This document shows, one piece after another, positions 17,348 to 25,280 of a stretch of 64,000 bases of DNA. The notes beneath the pieces were generated by a model that saw nothing but the letters and a program-made list of their open reading frames with translations, made no database searches and was not told the DNA's origin. Location of the stretch: NCBI RefSeq assembly GCF_000648615.1, contig NZ_JFZC01000084.1, positions 1 through 64,000 on the forward strand, in the 5' to 3' direction. The translations under genes and the position numbers were made by a program. The number at the start of each line of letters is the position of its first letter. Position 1 is the first letter of the stretch. This DNA is from Sporolactobacillus terrae DSM 11697. Its GTDB lineage: Bacteria; Bacillota; Bacilli; Bacillales; Sporolactobacillaceae.

Positions 17348-18319
17348 ATGACGAAACCGTCCAAAATCATCGGTGGCTTTTTCTCACTTGAACTGCCGAA
17401 TAAATCGGAATACCACCAGCAGGCAGTGCATCTCAACAGCGCGCGTTATGCGCTCGAGTATGTGCTGCGCGTGCGCCATTATAACAAAATATATTTGCCT
17501 GCCTATCTTTGCGACAGTGTCCTGCAACCGATCAAAAGGCTGGGCGTGACGCCTATTTTCTACCCCATTGACGCGCGGTTCGCGCCGGTGCTTGATCGGG
17601 ATTCGGAGCCGGACACCTGCCTTTATTATGTAAACTATTTTGGTGTGAACGGTAAAAATGTACATGACGTCTGCCGTACAAACGACCGGGTCATCATTGA
17701 CAATACGCAAGCGTTTTTTGAACGGCCAATCGCTCACGCGGACACGCTGTACTCCGCACGCAAGTTCTTTGGCGTGCCGGACGGCGGTTATTTATATACC
17801 GATGCAAAAGAGCGGATTGCGCTAGAACGTGATCCATCCTATTATCGATGCGATGCGCTCTTGAAGCAGATGGATATGGGCAGTGCTTCTGCGGAAGCGC
17901 TGTTCCAGCAAAATGAGCATTACCTGGACACATGCGGGATGCATGCGATGGCACGCACAACGCAGCGTATCCTGACAAGCATCGATTATGCCCGCGTACG
18001 TGCAGTCCGAAATGCAAATTTGCGTTTCCTGCATGAACACATTGGAAAATACAATCAATTACAAACCGATTTTCGTGACGTCAACGGTCCGCTATGCTAT
18101 CCGTTTTTAATTGATCGCGGCAGTCAATTGAAGCAGGTTCTGATCGAACAAGGCATTTATACGGATGATTTCTGGGAAGAAACTGCATCGCGCATTCCCG
18201 CCGATCGTTTCGAGCATCACTTAGCCGAAAATTTGGCTGCGTTGCCCATTGATCAACGGTACGGACAGGCAGAGATGCAGGTGATCGCTCAGGTCGTCCA
18301 GAATTTTATTCGCCGGTAA
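17348..18319 (+). CDS. DegT/DnrJ-like PLP-fold protein
   Basis: This protein of about 323 aa has the fold-type I aminotransferase pattern of the DegT/DnrJ/EryC1 sugar-aminotransferase group. It shows an N-terminal HLNSARYALEYVLRV segment, an IYLPAYLCDSVLQPIKRLG block, a VIIDNTQAF aspartate that would contact the PLP nitrogen, and SARKFFGVPDGGYLY carrying the candidate Schiff-base lysine. It is shorter than typical DegT enzymes (about 370-400 aa) and its C-terminal part is divergent, so the substrate is unclear. Surface-sugar synthesis is a reasonable guess. It stands alone between non-coding DNA and the convergent SIR2-like gene. Confidence 0.6.
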   Translation: MTKPSKIIGGFFSLELPNKSEYHQQAVHLNSARYALEYVLRVRHYNKIYLPAYLCDSVLQPIKRLGVTPIFYPIDARFAPVLDRDSEPDTCLYYVNYFGVNGKNVHDVCRTNDRVIIDNTQAFFERPIAHADTLYSARKFFGVPDGGYLYTDAKERIALERDPSYYRCDALLKQMDMGSASAEALFQQNEHYLDTCGMHAMARTTQRILTSIDYARVRAVRNANLRFLHEHIGKYNQLQTDFRDVNGPLCYPFLIDRGSQLKQVLIEQGIYTDDFWEETASRIPADRFEHHLAENLAALPIDQRYGQAEMQVIAQVVQNFIRR

Positions 18320-18358
18320 ACACTGCACCCTTGCAAGGGTATAAATCTTTTCCATCAT

Positions 18359-19948
18359 TCACCACACCCGCAGCATCTCAGCAACTTTTTGCGGATCGGC
18401 ACGACCGTTTTTCAGAAACACTTGCGGAAACCCGGCACCGTAGCCGCGAATATTTTCTTCTCCAAAAATAGCGGCAACTCGGCTGCACGTGCTGGCTAAA
18501 CTGGCGTTGGGGTGCGCGCTGCAGAACGCGTGCAGCGCCTGACCGTACATCCAGCCCTCTGTTGCGTGCGGATCAAAATTAATGATCGAACACTTGACCT
18601 GTTCCCCGTCCATTTTCCGCCGCGCCGACAGCATGATTCGGTCAATAAAATCATCGTCTGGAAGTGAATAGCCGGCAAAAATAATATGGCGCGCATGTTC
18701 GATAGCAACACGCATATCGTTCTGAATTTCCTGAATGAATGACGGCTGCTCAGGTTTTAGTTGCGACTGCATCGCGATTGCCGTATGATGCGTCTCGGTG
18801 ATCGTGCCGCAATACGTGCATTGAACCGCATCAAAAATTCCCGCCTCTATCGCCTTTTTCTCCTCGCGTGAACGCGGTTTTTGCTGAGACAGCGACGGCA
18901 AAATTTGTGGCGGAAACAGGCAGGGCGAATCGATCCGCCATTCATCGCCTAAATAAAAGGTCAGTTTGCCGCATTTCGGGCATCTGCGAAATCCGTGACA
19001 GCCATGTGGAAAATAGAATTTTCCGATTCGAACCCGCCGTCCGGTTGGATAGCGCAGGTCATTGAGCTGCTGCACGGCCGTCTCGTTCATCGGAAACCAA
19101 GCAGCAGGCGTTGCGCCGTCAACTTGACGCACCGCAATAAAATGAGCAAGATCGTTAAACAATTTCATCGGTTCGTCGTATTTGCCGATTTTCCCGGCAG
19201 CTGCCATATTTTGTTCCTTATGACTGTTAAAAATCAGCCAAAGTAAAAGCGGGTCCCAATTCATTGAAACCACAGCATAACTAAACAAGTAAAACGCGCG
19301 ATCGTCGAGCGAAATCCCTTTTGCTGCGCGGCTCAGCCCTTCCTCATGCATACGCTTAGCAAGGAGCAACGTAAATTGATGGTATTGCTGATACATCAGG
19401 CGCAAGTTCTGATCATGCAGCAACTTTTGATAACCAACTGCATGAATCAGCTGCGTCAGCATCAATAATGTGCGCCTGGCAGCGATCAAGCGGTCCAGTG
19501 TGATAAACCGGTCCCCGACTTCAATGCCTTGATGCGCATGAATATGCAGATCCAGCAAATTAAAAAGGTCGTCGAGGCTAAAGTGATGCTCTGAATTTCT
19601 CGGACAGCGCTCAATCGCCAATTTGACGGCGTTCCAGTCATAGAGCATTTGCAGATGGTGCGCACGTGCCTTTGGAATGCCGAGAACTTCGCTTGCCGTT
19701 TGTTCTCCGTCCGGATCCTCAAAGTTGATCAGCTTTAGTAAAGCATCTAATTCGCGCCGCACCTGCTCCTCGGCTTCCGGCAGCGTCTGATCAATGGCCG
19801 CGCGCAAATTTTTGTTATGCTCCGCAAGCGTTTGAAAGATTTGCCCAAGCTCACTCGTTGTCTTGATGTTAAGCGGCTGTGTTGTCCCCGCACCCCAAAA
19901 AATTACGATTTTCGGCCAGTAAGGGGTATAGTTCTTAACGTTCGACAT
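18359..19948 (-). CDS. SIR2-like (sirtuin-fold) zinc-binding protein, possible NAD-consuming defence effector
   Basis: This 529-aa protein has the main sirtuin-type marks in order. They are the glycine-rich nucleotide loop VIFWGAGTTQPLN (GAG at 19-21), the MNWDP block (229-233, equivalent to TxNxD), and a KFYFPHGCHGF catalytic-histidine region (about 310-320). A zinc site follows, made from CPKC (323-326) and CTYC (377-380), and then the C-terminal IIFAGYSLPDDDF (422-434) typical of bacterial SIR2-like proteins. A long helical insert (30-210) separates the first two. Many stand-alone SIR2 proteins of this kind deplete NAD during phage attack; here that is inference. A good ribosome site (GGAAGAAGAG) precedes the ATG. 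Confidence 0.7.
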   Translation of the reverse strand: MSNVKNYTPYWPKIVIFWGAGTTQPLNIKTTSELGQIFQTLAEHNKNLRAAIDQTLPEAEEQVRRELDALLKLINFEDPDGEQTASEVLGIPKARAHHLQMLYDWNAVKLAIERCPRNSEHHFSLDDLFNLLDLHIHAHQGIEVGDRFITLDRLIAARRTLLMLTQLIHAVGYQKLLHDQNLRLMYQQYHQFTLLLAKRMHEEGLSRAAKGISLDDRAFYLFSYAVVSMNWDPLLLWLIFNSHKEQNMAAAGKIGKYDEPMKLFNDLAHFIAVRQVDGATPAAWFPMNETAVQQLNDLRYPTGRRVRIGKFYFPHGCHGFRRCPKCGKLTFYLGDEWRIDSPCLFPPQILPSLSQQKPRSREEKKAIEAGIFDAVQCTYCGTITETHHTAIAMQSQLKPEQPSFIQEIQNDMRVAIEHARHIIFAGYSLPDDDFIDRIMLSARRKMDGEQVKCSIINFDPHATEGWMYGQALHAFCSAHPNASLASTCSRVAAIFGEENIRGYGAGFPQVFLKNGRADPQKVAEMLRVW

Positions 19949-20171
19949 TCATCTCTTCTTCCTTCGCTCTTCGTCCAGTATTGTGCAGTTAGTTTACCCG
20001 CTTGCCGTCCAATTAACAGCAAGATTCACGTAGTCGTCGTTTATGAGGTTTGAACGTTAACGGCCAATCTTTTCAGCTCCAATAAATGAAACACGGCGTT
20101 GCAGGAAACAGTATGCAGTAAACACGTTAAACTTAAGGACACTACCTGTAAAATGAAAGGGGCGACTCGCG

Positions 20172-20921
20172 ATGCAAGCCGTAAAAGTAACGCATTCACT
20201 GCTTAACTTGATCTTAAAAATACCGGGAATAAAAGTGAATCGTAACGATTTCTTTCAGCGTACGTTTGCAAACGAAGATAGCGAACGTTTGCTTGACGAA
20301 GGACCGCTGCGCTATTTCGGCCGAGCTGAGCTTGATCGGCGGGCAGAGCTGCTGATAAAAAACGCAACCTGGCGAAGCTCGACGATCTCGTTTGCCACCG
20401 GCATGCCTGGAGGGTTGGCGATTGCAGCAACCCTTCCCGCAGATACGACGCAGTTTTACGCAGTTGCACTCCGTCTTGCCCAAGAGCTCGGCTATCTTTA
20501 TGGTCGCGAAGAGCTTTGGGACGCCTCGACAGAAAAAGGCCGTGAAACCCTGCTGCTCTACTTAGGCGCGATGCTCGGCGTCAGCGGAACTGGAGCGATG
20601 CTGCGCGTTTTATCATCAAAGCTCTCTACGCGCGTCCTTGAATGTATCCCGCAAAAGGCGCTTGAGCAAACGCTCTATTATCCGCTGATTAAAAAAGTCG
20701 CTGCATTTTTCGGAAAGAAGATCAGCAAGCGTACCTTTGCACGAGGCGTATCCAAAGCCGTGCCCATATTAGGCGGCGTCGCCTCCGGCGGGCTGACCTA
20801 TGCGACCATGAAAACAATGGCGCGAAGGCTTCAAAAAGAACTTGCCCTCGGACTGAATGATACTCCAGCGACATTAGAACGCGATCTCAATCAGCTGAAG
20901 CGGCTCATCCCTCCGACCTGA
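20172..20921 (+). CDS. EcsC-family protein
   Basis: This 249-aa protein has the EcsC-family pattern: LIKNATWRSSTISFATGMPGG followed by LPADTTQFYAVALRLAQELGYLYG, and a glycine-rich C-terminal hairpin (VPILGGVASGGLTY). The family is named after a protein of the Bacillus ecs ABC-transporter operon and has no established activity. Hydrophobic helices suggest peripheral membrane association. A strong GAAAGGGGCGA ribosome site precedes the ATG. It is not linked to ecsA/ecsB here but stands alone, divergent from the SIR2-like gene. Confidence 0.7.
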   Translation: MQAVKVTHSLLNLILKIPGIKVNRNDFFQRTFANEDSERLLDEGPLRYFGRAELDRRAELLIKNATWRSSTISFATGMPGGLAIAATLPADTTQFYAVALRLAQELGYLYGREELWDASTEKGRETLLLYLGAMLGVSGTGAMLRVLSSKLSTRVLECIPQKALEQTLYYPLIKKVAAFFGKKISKRTFARGVSKAVPILGGVASGGLTYATMKTMARRLQKELALGLNDTPATLERDLNQLKRLIPPT

Positions 20922-20979
20922 CGAGGATTCGCTTCATCCCTAAAGCACACCCGGGAGCGTGTCTAAAATCAAGCGCATC

Positions 20980-21024
20980 AGAAAAAGGCTCGCCTCCCCC
21001 AAGCGGAGTGCGAGCCTTTTCATT
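20980..21024. terminator. bidirectional terminator between convergent genes
   Basis: AAAAGGCTCGC and GCGAGCCTTTT form an 11-bp stem with A and T runs on both sides. It serves the EcsC gene and the convergent coiled-coil gene. Confidence 0.8.
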
Positions 21025-21034
21025 CATCATCTAT

Positions 21035-21373
21035 TCAGCTAATGCGCCGATTCTGCTCTCGCATCTGACCAATCTCTGCTTCCAACTCCATCCGCCGTTC
21101 CTTCAGAGCATACAGTTCATTGGTGATCTTCTCGGTGAGTTCGACATTGCGTTTGCGCAATTGCTGATACAAGACCAGAATTCTGCGGTTCACATAGCTT
21201 AACTTAATACGCAGATCGGTCATTCTTTGCTGCCTGCGTGCTTCCGATTCTTCAAGGTAAGCAAGCAAACGTTCCTTAATCTCTTGCTGCCATTCCACAT
21301 CCTTAATTTTCTTGGCGTAAAGCAGCAGATCCAAATAGTCATCGACTTTGTCGCAATTTAGATGATTCATCAT
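21035..21373 (-). CDS. small coiled-coil protein, function unknown
   Basis: This protein of about 112 aa starts at the internal ATG at 21373 (MMNHLNCDKVDDYLDLLLY). An AAAGGAGGA ribosome site lies nine bases before that codon, whereas the longer frame would put the site inside the gene. Residues 30-112 are a highly charged amphipathic helix with many R, E, Q and L, indicating a coiled coil. There is no signal or membrane segment and no recognised family. It ends at the shared terminator with the EcsC gene. Confidence 0.6.
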   Translation of the reverse strand: MMNHLNCDKVDDYLDLLLYAKKIKDVEWQQEIKERLLAYLEESEARRQQRMTDLRIKLSYVNRRILVLYQQLRKRNVELTEKITNELYALKERRMELEAEIGQMREQNRRIS

Positions 21374-21640
21374 GGCTGACATCCTCCTTTTCTCTCTCAC
21401 TCATTGGAACAGTCAATGTAAGCAGCGCTGTTTGAGAAAACAGGACAGAGCATTCGTTTCCTCATCTCGAAAAAATGTGTTTTGTCCATATTATTACGTT
21501 AGGAGGAACTTTGTTACAATTTATAATAATTCGAAAAATAAAAGAATAATTCAATTCTATGGGCAAAGCACGACCCGCATTCATTTAATTTGTTTCATTT
21601 TAACGCGAAGGCCGTTTTCTGTCAAAAACAATGAAACTTC
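21374..21640. other. AT-rich intergenic stretch
   Basis: Between two minus-strand genes there is AT-rich DNA with a 90-codon plus-strand frame that has no good ribosome site and crosses the promoter region. I see no structured RNA or gene. Confidence 0.4.
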
Positions 21641-21913
21641 TTAGCCAAGTGTTTGCCCGTTTAGAGCACCCCTTGCCTCGTCATAGAGCCGAATAATTCC
21701 GATTGCATAGGGCAGCAGTTTCAATCCCTGTTCAGACAAGGAAATATATCGGCCATGGCGTACAAATAAAGACACATTTAATTCTTTTTCTAGTGTTTTG
21801 ATACGCGAACTGACCGATGGCTGAGTCAGATACAGTTTTTGCGCTGCATGGTGAAATCCCTTGTGTTCTGCTACTGCAAGGAACGTTTCGAGCTGCTCAA
21901 TCGTCATGATCAT
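21641..21913 (-). CDS. HTH-only LysR-type protein
   Basis: The 90-residue product is the N-terminal winged helix-turn-helix of a LysR-type regulator: MTIEQLETFLAVAEHKGFHH, then AAQKLYLTQPSVSSRIKTLEKELNVSLF, with the linker helix to about residue 80. The effector-binding domain (about 200 residues) is absent and no remnant follows the TAA in any frame. It is therefore either a truncated LysR gene or a stand-alone DNA-binding protein. AAAGGAATTG provides the ribosome site; the start may be 21913 or 21907. The target is unknown. Confidence 0.65.
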   Translation of the reverse strand: MIMTIEQLETFLAVAEHKGFHHAAQKLYLTQPSVSSRIKTLEKELNVSLFVRHGRYISLSEQGLKLLPYAIGIIRLYDEARGALNGQTLG

Positions 21914-21998
21914 CAATTCCTTTATCGTCGCATCATGCTTTGCACACCTTAATTAAATTTGATCAATCCTCTTTTCCAGACCGTCTTCATGTCCACTA

Positions 21999-22553
21999 TT
22001 ATCGGGCAGAAGACCGTACGAGCTGTTTTCTTGATAGGTCTTTCTTATTCATATACGATTGAATTTCTGTTTCCTTTTTCGCACTTAAATGAGTAAACTG
22101 TATCCCATAATTAATCGCTCGGCGGCCATGCTTCGTTTCTTTGCGTTTCACGATCCCCTTGACATGGATGGGCGTTTCATCCTCTTCCGAGAAAGTGATC
22201 GCGACCAAGACTTTTTCCTTTACGGGAAAGTCAATACGGCATCTCATTTTCATCCCACCAATGCTGAGATCAAGCATTTCAGCATCGATCGATTGATTAT
22301 TTAACCGCTGCAAGGGTTGTTCACCAAAATCAAGGATGCGTACGTGACATTTCTCGCCGTCGAGTTTGATTCGATAATGAGCACGCCGCTCCTTGACTGC
22401 TGTCTGGTTATAAAGTCTGCGTCTTAATTCAGTGATTACTTCATGATCACGCGTGATCACTTTGTTGTAATGACGAATACAGCAAATGATCACAATCATT
22501 AAACCAACTGCCTCAATCCCTATTCCAAGCAAAAGGTTGAGATTTTCCGCCAT
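21999..22553 (-). CDS. membrane-anchored PilZ-domain protein
   Basis: This 184-aa protein has one N-terminal membrane segment (residues 7-27, LLLGIGIEAVGLMIVIICCI) and then a PilZ domain. The c-di-GMP-binding signature is present as ERRAHYRIKL (RxxxR region, about 54-63) and DLSIGGMKM (D/NxSxxG, about 94-102). It overlaps the upstream EAL gene by 41 bases and has its own GAGGTGAATCC ribosome site inside that gene, so the two are translationally coupled. It would sense c-di-GMP at the membrane. The pair lies downstream of a c-di-GMP riboswitch. Confidence 0.85.
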   Translation of the reverse strand: MAENLNLLLGIGIEAVGLMIVIICCIRHYNKVITRDHEVITELRRRLYNQTAVKERRAHYRIKLDGEKCHVRILDFGEQPLQRLNNQSIDAEMLDLSIGGMKMRCRIDFPVKEKVLVAITFSEEDETPIHVKGIVKRKETKHGRRAINYGIQFTHLSAKKETEIQSYMNKKDLSRKQLVRSSAR

Positions 22554-23280
22554 TTGGATTCACCTCTTCCGTCCAAAACTTAATCGGACGCGGCTTATGT
22601 ATTGCAGCACCTTGTCCATACACGACACCAAGGGAACATGCAGAGTGTAAATCACGTTCATTCTCGATCCCCTTTAGGATCAGTTTTACATCAAACCGTT
22701 TGCAATAGCGGATAAGAAAACGCACATAAGCTTGTTTTTGATCGGATTGGGCTAAATCCTTCGAAAGATACAGATCGAGCTTCATATAATCAACAGCCAG
22801 ATCAATCGTGCGGTAGATATTATCGCTGCCTTTTCCCATATCGTCCAATGCGATCGTAAAGCCCATTTTTTTCAATTGTTGTATGGCCGCTCTTAATTCA
22901 GAAAGATTGTCGATGGTTTCATGCGCAACAATTTCCAAAATAAGTTGTTTGGCGGGAATCGCATAGCGATGGATGATTTGAAGAAGTATTGGAACGAATC
23001 GTGGATTCATCATGGTTGACGGATAAAGAGCGACAAACAGTTTTATAGGCGGCAATAGCCTGCTTTTGCGAAAAGTCTGTACGGCCTTATCCAAAGCGCA
23101 TACATCAAGTTCAAACAATTTATTTTTCTTCTTTGCCTGCTGAAATGCTTGCTCCGGATTACGAAAAAAATGCGGACGAAACAAGGCTTCTAATCCGGCA
23201 ATGTCGCCATTGCTTAATTTGATAACCGGTTGATAATGATAGGAAAAGTTCTTACCTCGAAGGAGTTGAAAAAGTCTCAT
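22513..23280 (-). CDS. degenerate EAL-domain protein
   Basis: This 255-aa single-domain EAL protein lacks GGDEF or sensor parts. The EAL motif is kept (GLEALFRP, about 28-35), as are LEI (about 114), DDMG (about 143) and KLD. The metal-site asparagine block is altered (FVALYPST where VNVS is usual), and the late catalytic EGVE block reads KGIEN, replacing glutamate with lysine. In characterised EAL phosphodiesterases these positions are needed for c-di-GMP hydrolysis, so the protein is probably inactive as an enzyme and may act as a c-di-GMP receptor or protein partner. It precedes and overlaps the PilZ gene. Expression is probably set by the riboswitch at 23350-23432. Confidence 0.8.
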   Translation of the reverse strand: MRLFQLLRGKNFSYHYQPVIKLSNGDIAGLEALFRPHFFRNPEQAFQQAKKKNKLFELDVCALDKAVQTFRKSRLLPPIKLFVALYPSTMMNPRFVPILLQIIHRYAIPAKQLILEIVAHETIDNLSELRAAIQQLKKMGFTIALDDMGKGSDNIYRTIDLAVDYMKLDLYLSKDLAQSDQKQAYVRFLIRYCKRFDVKLILKGIENERDLHSACSLGVVYGQGAAIHKPRPIKFWTEEVNPNGGKSQPFAWNRD

Positions 23281-23349
23281 ATTTCCATCGCCTCTTTTGA
23301 TTCAAAACGGCGCCGAAATTGACAGTGGAGTACCAACACCATGAATTCT

Positions 23350-23432
23350 TTCTTTCGGCAGCCCGGCTGCCCTAGCGCATTGCCTTAGGCCCGTGGCTTT
23401 GCGACCTTATCTTTCAATAAGTGTGCCATTTC
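23350..23432 (-). ncRNA. cyclic-di-GMP-I (GEMM-I) riboswitch
   Basis: Read on the minus strand, the region contains GGCACACUUAU, a GAAAG loop closed by AUAAG, the conserved core GGUCGCAAAGCCACGGGCCU followed by AAGGC, and GGCAGCCGGGCUGCC as the P3 part. The GCAAAGCC..GGGCCUA core and the CAGCCGGG.UGCC block are hallmarks of c-di-GMP-I aptamers. It lies 70 bases before the EAL-PilZ operon on the same strand, so the second messenger should set expression of its own receptor proteins. No T-rich terminator follows, so control may act on translation (RBS GAGGCGATGG). Confidence 0.85.
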
Positions 23433-23433
23433 G

Positions 23434-23439
23434 ATTATA
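23434..23439 (-). promoter_or_regulatory. -10 box upstream of the riboswitch
   Basis: TATAAT on the minus strand sits immediately before the aptamer. A TGACAA-like element is present about 19 bases upstream, giving a weak -35. Confidence 0.4.
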
Positions 23440-23939
23440 CTGTTGTGCATTGTTTATTTTGTCACTTTAGGACTATTGTTTCAAGGCGAAGTAACTAATT
23501 AGCCTTTATTATAAAACTTTTCTATCAGTCATCACGGAATAGGAGATGAAAAGGATACCCATCATTTGATAAGCGCGGAATCTCTCCGTCTATTTATCCG
23601 ATTGGCCGCTTCACTTGATCTCTCAACCGAACCGGATCGGGAATCAGCATCTTTTAAGAAAAACTAAGCTATGCCTAGTCCTTTACCGTCACTCTGAATG
23701 CGGCTTTCATTCATCAACAATAGGCTTAAACAACATTTCCGGATCGTGCACAGGACACTTTTAGCGAAAATTCCTCTTTCATGCCACTGATCGTTATCCC
23801 ACAAAGCAAAAATCATAAACGGCTTTATCTGTGAAAAAATACTTTTTTTAATCGTATTGGCACTTCGTTTCAGATACTTCTCGACACCTTTAGGGAATAG
23901 GGATTCTTCTTTTCGTACATTCAAGCCTGTAAAAATACG
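23440..23939. other. intergenic stretch between csrA and the riboswitch
   Basis: About 500 bases hold only an 86-codon minus-strand frame (23664-23924) with a poor ribosome site and no recognisable family. The flagellin gene that follows csrA in Bacillus subtilis is not here. Confidence 0.4.
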
Positions 23940-23941
23940 GC

Positions 23942-23969
23942 AAAAAACACGGGCGCACCCGTGTTTTGA
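23942..23969 (-). terminator. terminator of the flagellar late operon after csrA
   Basis: AAAACACGGG and CCCGTGTTTT form a perfect 10-bp stem around CGCA, directly after the csrA stop codon. Confidence 0.85.
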
Positions 23970-24209
23970 TTACGGCTTCTTCTTTTTCATTGCCTTCATC
24001 GCATTCAGAACATCTTCGGAAAGTCCGCCGTGTACGGCGTTGCTGTTCTCGTTCAGAATGGCTTCATAGATTTCACTGCGATTCACATCAATCGATCGCG
24101 GCGCTGTAATGCCAAGCTTGACTTGATCACCTGAAACAGAAACAACATTCACTTCGATGTCATCGCCGATTCGGATCGATTCGCCTTGCTTTCGGGTTAA
24201 AATAAGCAT
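23970..24209 (-). CDS. csrA: carbon storage regulator CsrA
   Basis: This 79-aa RNA-binding dimer starts [20 protein letters not shown] and contains the [11 protein letters not shown] block that forms the CsrA beta-sheet and RNA-contact surface. In Bacillota it represses flagellin translation by binding the hag leader and is sequestered by FliW. It follows fliW with a three-base gap, so the antagonist pair is co-translated. The C-terminal helix is slightly longer than in E. coli, as usual in Bacillus. hag is absent from the adjacent DNA, so its regulated target must lie elsewhere. Confidence 0.95.
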   Translation of the reverse strand: MLILTRKQGESIRIGDDIEVNVVSVSGDQVKLGITAPRSIDVNRSEIYEAILNENSNAVHGGLSEDVLNAMKAMKKKKP

Positions 24210-24212
24210 CGC

Positions 24213-24656
24213 TCACACCTTCTCTTCCTTAAGCGCTGCTGCGAGCGGTGTCTTTAGTGCATAGGGAGAGCGCTCAGGAATATACTGTTTCCCCAACTTT
24301 TTTCGTACATTCACAATAACCGGTGCTTTCAGATTAACGGTTGATTTTGAGAATGGTTTCGCTGCACTGACAATCACCCAAACCGCAACATCCTCTTGCG
24401 ATTGAACGTCAAGCTGCTTAATGAAATGATCGGGTAGATCCACGCTGTAATCTTTAAAAAAGAGAAAAGGCGACGTCACAACGAAGGCAACCTTCGCGTC
24501 GTCTGCGGACTGCAGAATTGAAAAAGCTTCACTGAACGACTGCAGGATGAAGCGTTTGTCTTGAGCGAATCCAGGAATGCCGGATGCGAATGTGACGATG
24601 TCTGTATCATTAATTTCTGACTCGCCAAAATATTTGGTTTGTATGATCATCGACAT
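24213..24656 (-). CDS. fliW: flagellar assembly factor FliW
   Basis: This 147-aa protein matches FliW: ITFASGIPGF-type segment (VTFASGIPGFAQDKRFIL), a SPFLFFKDYSVDLPD block, and the VNLKAPVIVNVRKKLGKQYI C-terminal motif. FliW binds flagellin or, allosterically, CsrA, so that flagellin translation follows secretion. The gene lies between yviE and csrA with three-base gaps on both sides, the standard Bacillus order. Confidence 0.93.
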   Translation of the reverse strand: MSMIIQTKYFGESEINDTDIVTFASGIPGFAQDKRFILQSFSEAFSILQSADDAKVAFVVTSPFLFFKDYSVDLPDHFIKQLDVQSQEDVAVWVIVSAAKPFSKSTVNLKAPVIVNVRKKLGKQYIPERSPYALKTPLAAALKEEKV

Positions 24657-24659
24657 GGT

Positions 24660-25259
24660 TCATCCTTTCTCATCAACAAAAATTCCCACCGCTTGAATCT
24701 CAAGCGACGGGTACTGAGCCATCGAAGTCACGGCTTGTCCCGGCTGAAAGGAGGCTTCTGGGGCGTGTGGAACAGCCGATAGGATCGGTGCATGCGTCTG
24801 CCAGTCCACCTGAAGGCGTGCAGGTGAAACTTCATAATGAACGGCTTCGGATGCCGGGGTATTGCCGGTTTGATAATGGGTACCGATCACCGCGGTATGG
24901 GCACGATCTGCCGCTTGTTTGGCGATCAGATTTTTCCCCTTGCTGCGTTCAATATGCAGCAATTCGTCTCCCTCTTGTGCCCGGCGTACAATCCCATCAC
25001 GGATGGCTTGAAGTCCGGCATCCGCAGCCTCCGCGATTCGAACCCGAGCCGATTTCAGGTCAAGATTATGCCAGCCATTGGATTGATCGATACTGACTTT
25101 GGCAGGCGTCCGTTCGAGCGACATCGTCGCTTTGGGCTGCTGAATCGACTGTTCTGCCGGCGACTGATGAAGGGCGAGGTTTGCCCTTTCAGAGTGAATC
25201 GCAATCTTGCCAAACTGCTGGTGCATTTCAAGATGTGGGAGAATTTTCGTCATGTTCAT
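24660..25259 (-). CDS. yviE: YviE-like DUF6470 flagellar-cluster protein
   Basis: This 199-aa soluble protein lies between flgL and fliW, the position of yviE in Bacillus subtilis. It begins MTKILPHLEMHQQFGKIAIH and keeps the DUF6470 features: repeated P.A..SI(D/H)QS segments and VEVSPARLQVDWQTHAP-like end. The function is not established; conservation in the flagellar late operon suggests a role in filament assembly or its regulation. Two Met codons head the frame (MNMTK); the GAGGGATGAAC site favours the first. Confidence 0.8.
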   Translation of the reverse strand: MNMTKILPHLEMHQQFGKIAIHSERANLALHQSPAEQSIQQPKATMSLERTPAKVSIDQSNGWHNLDLKSARVRIAEAADAGLQAIRDGIVRRAQEGDELLHIERSKGKNLIAKQAADRAHTAVIGTHYQTGNTPASEAVHYEVSPARLQVDWQTHAPILSAVPHAPEASFQPGQAVTSMAQYPSLEIQAVGIFVDEKG

Positions 25260-25280
25260 CCCTCTTTTTCATGCAAACGA

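Noticed and set aside
21372-21644. 90-codon plus-strand frame between the coiled-coil and LysR genes
   Set aside because: It overlaps the start of the coiled-coil gene, has no useful ribosome site and shows no family pattern.
23664-23924. 86-codon minus-strand frame after csrA
   Set aside because: The ribosome site is weak and composition is unlike the neighbours; no homology pattern seen.
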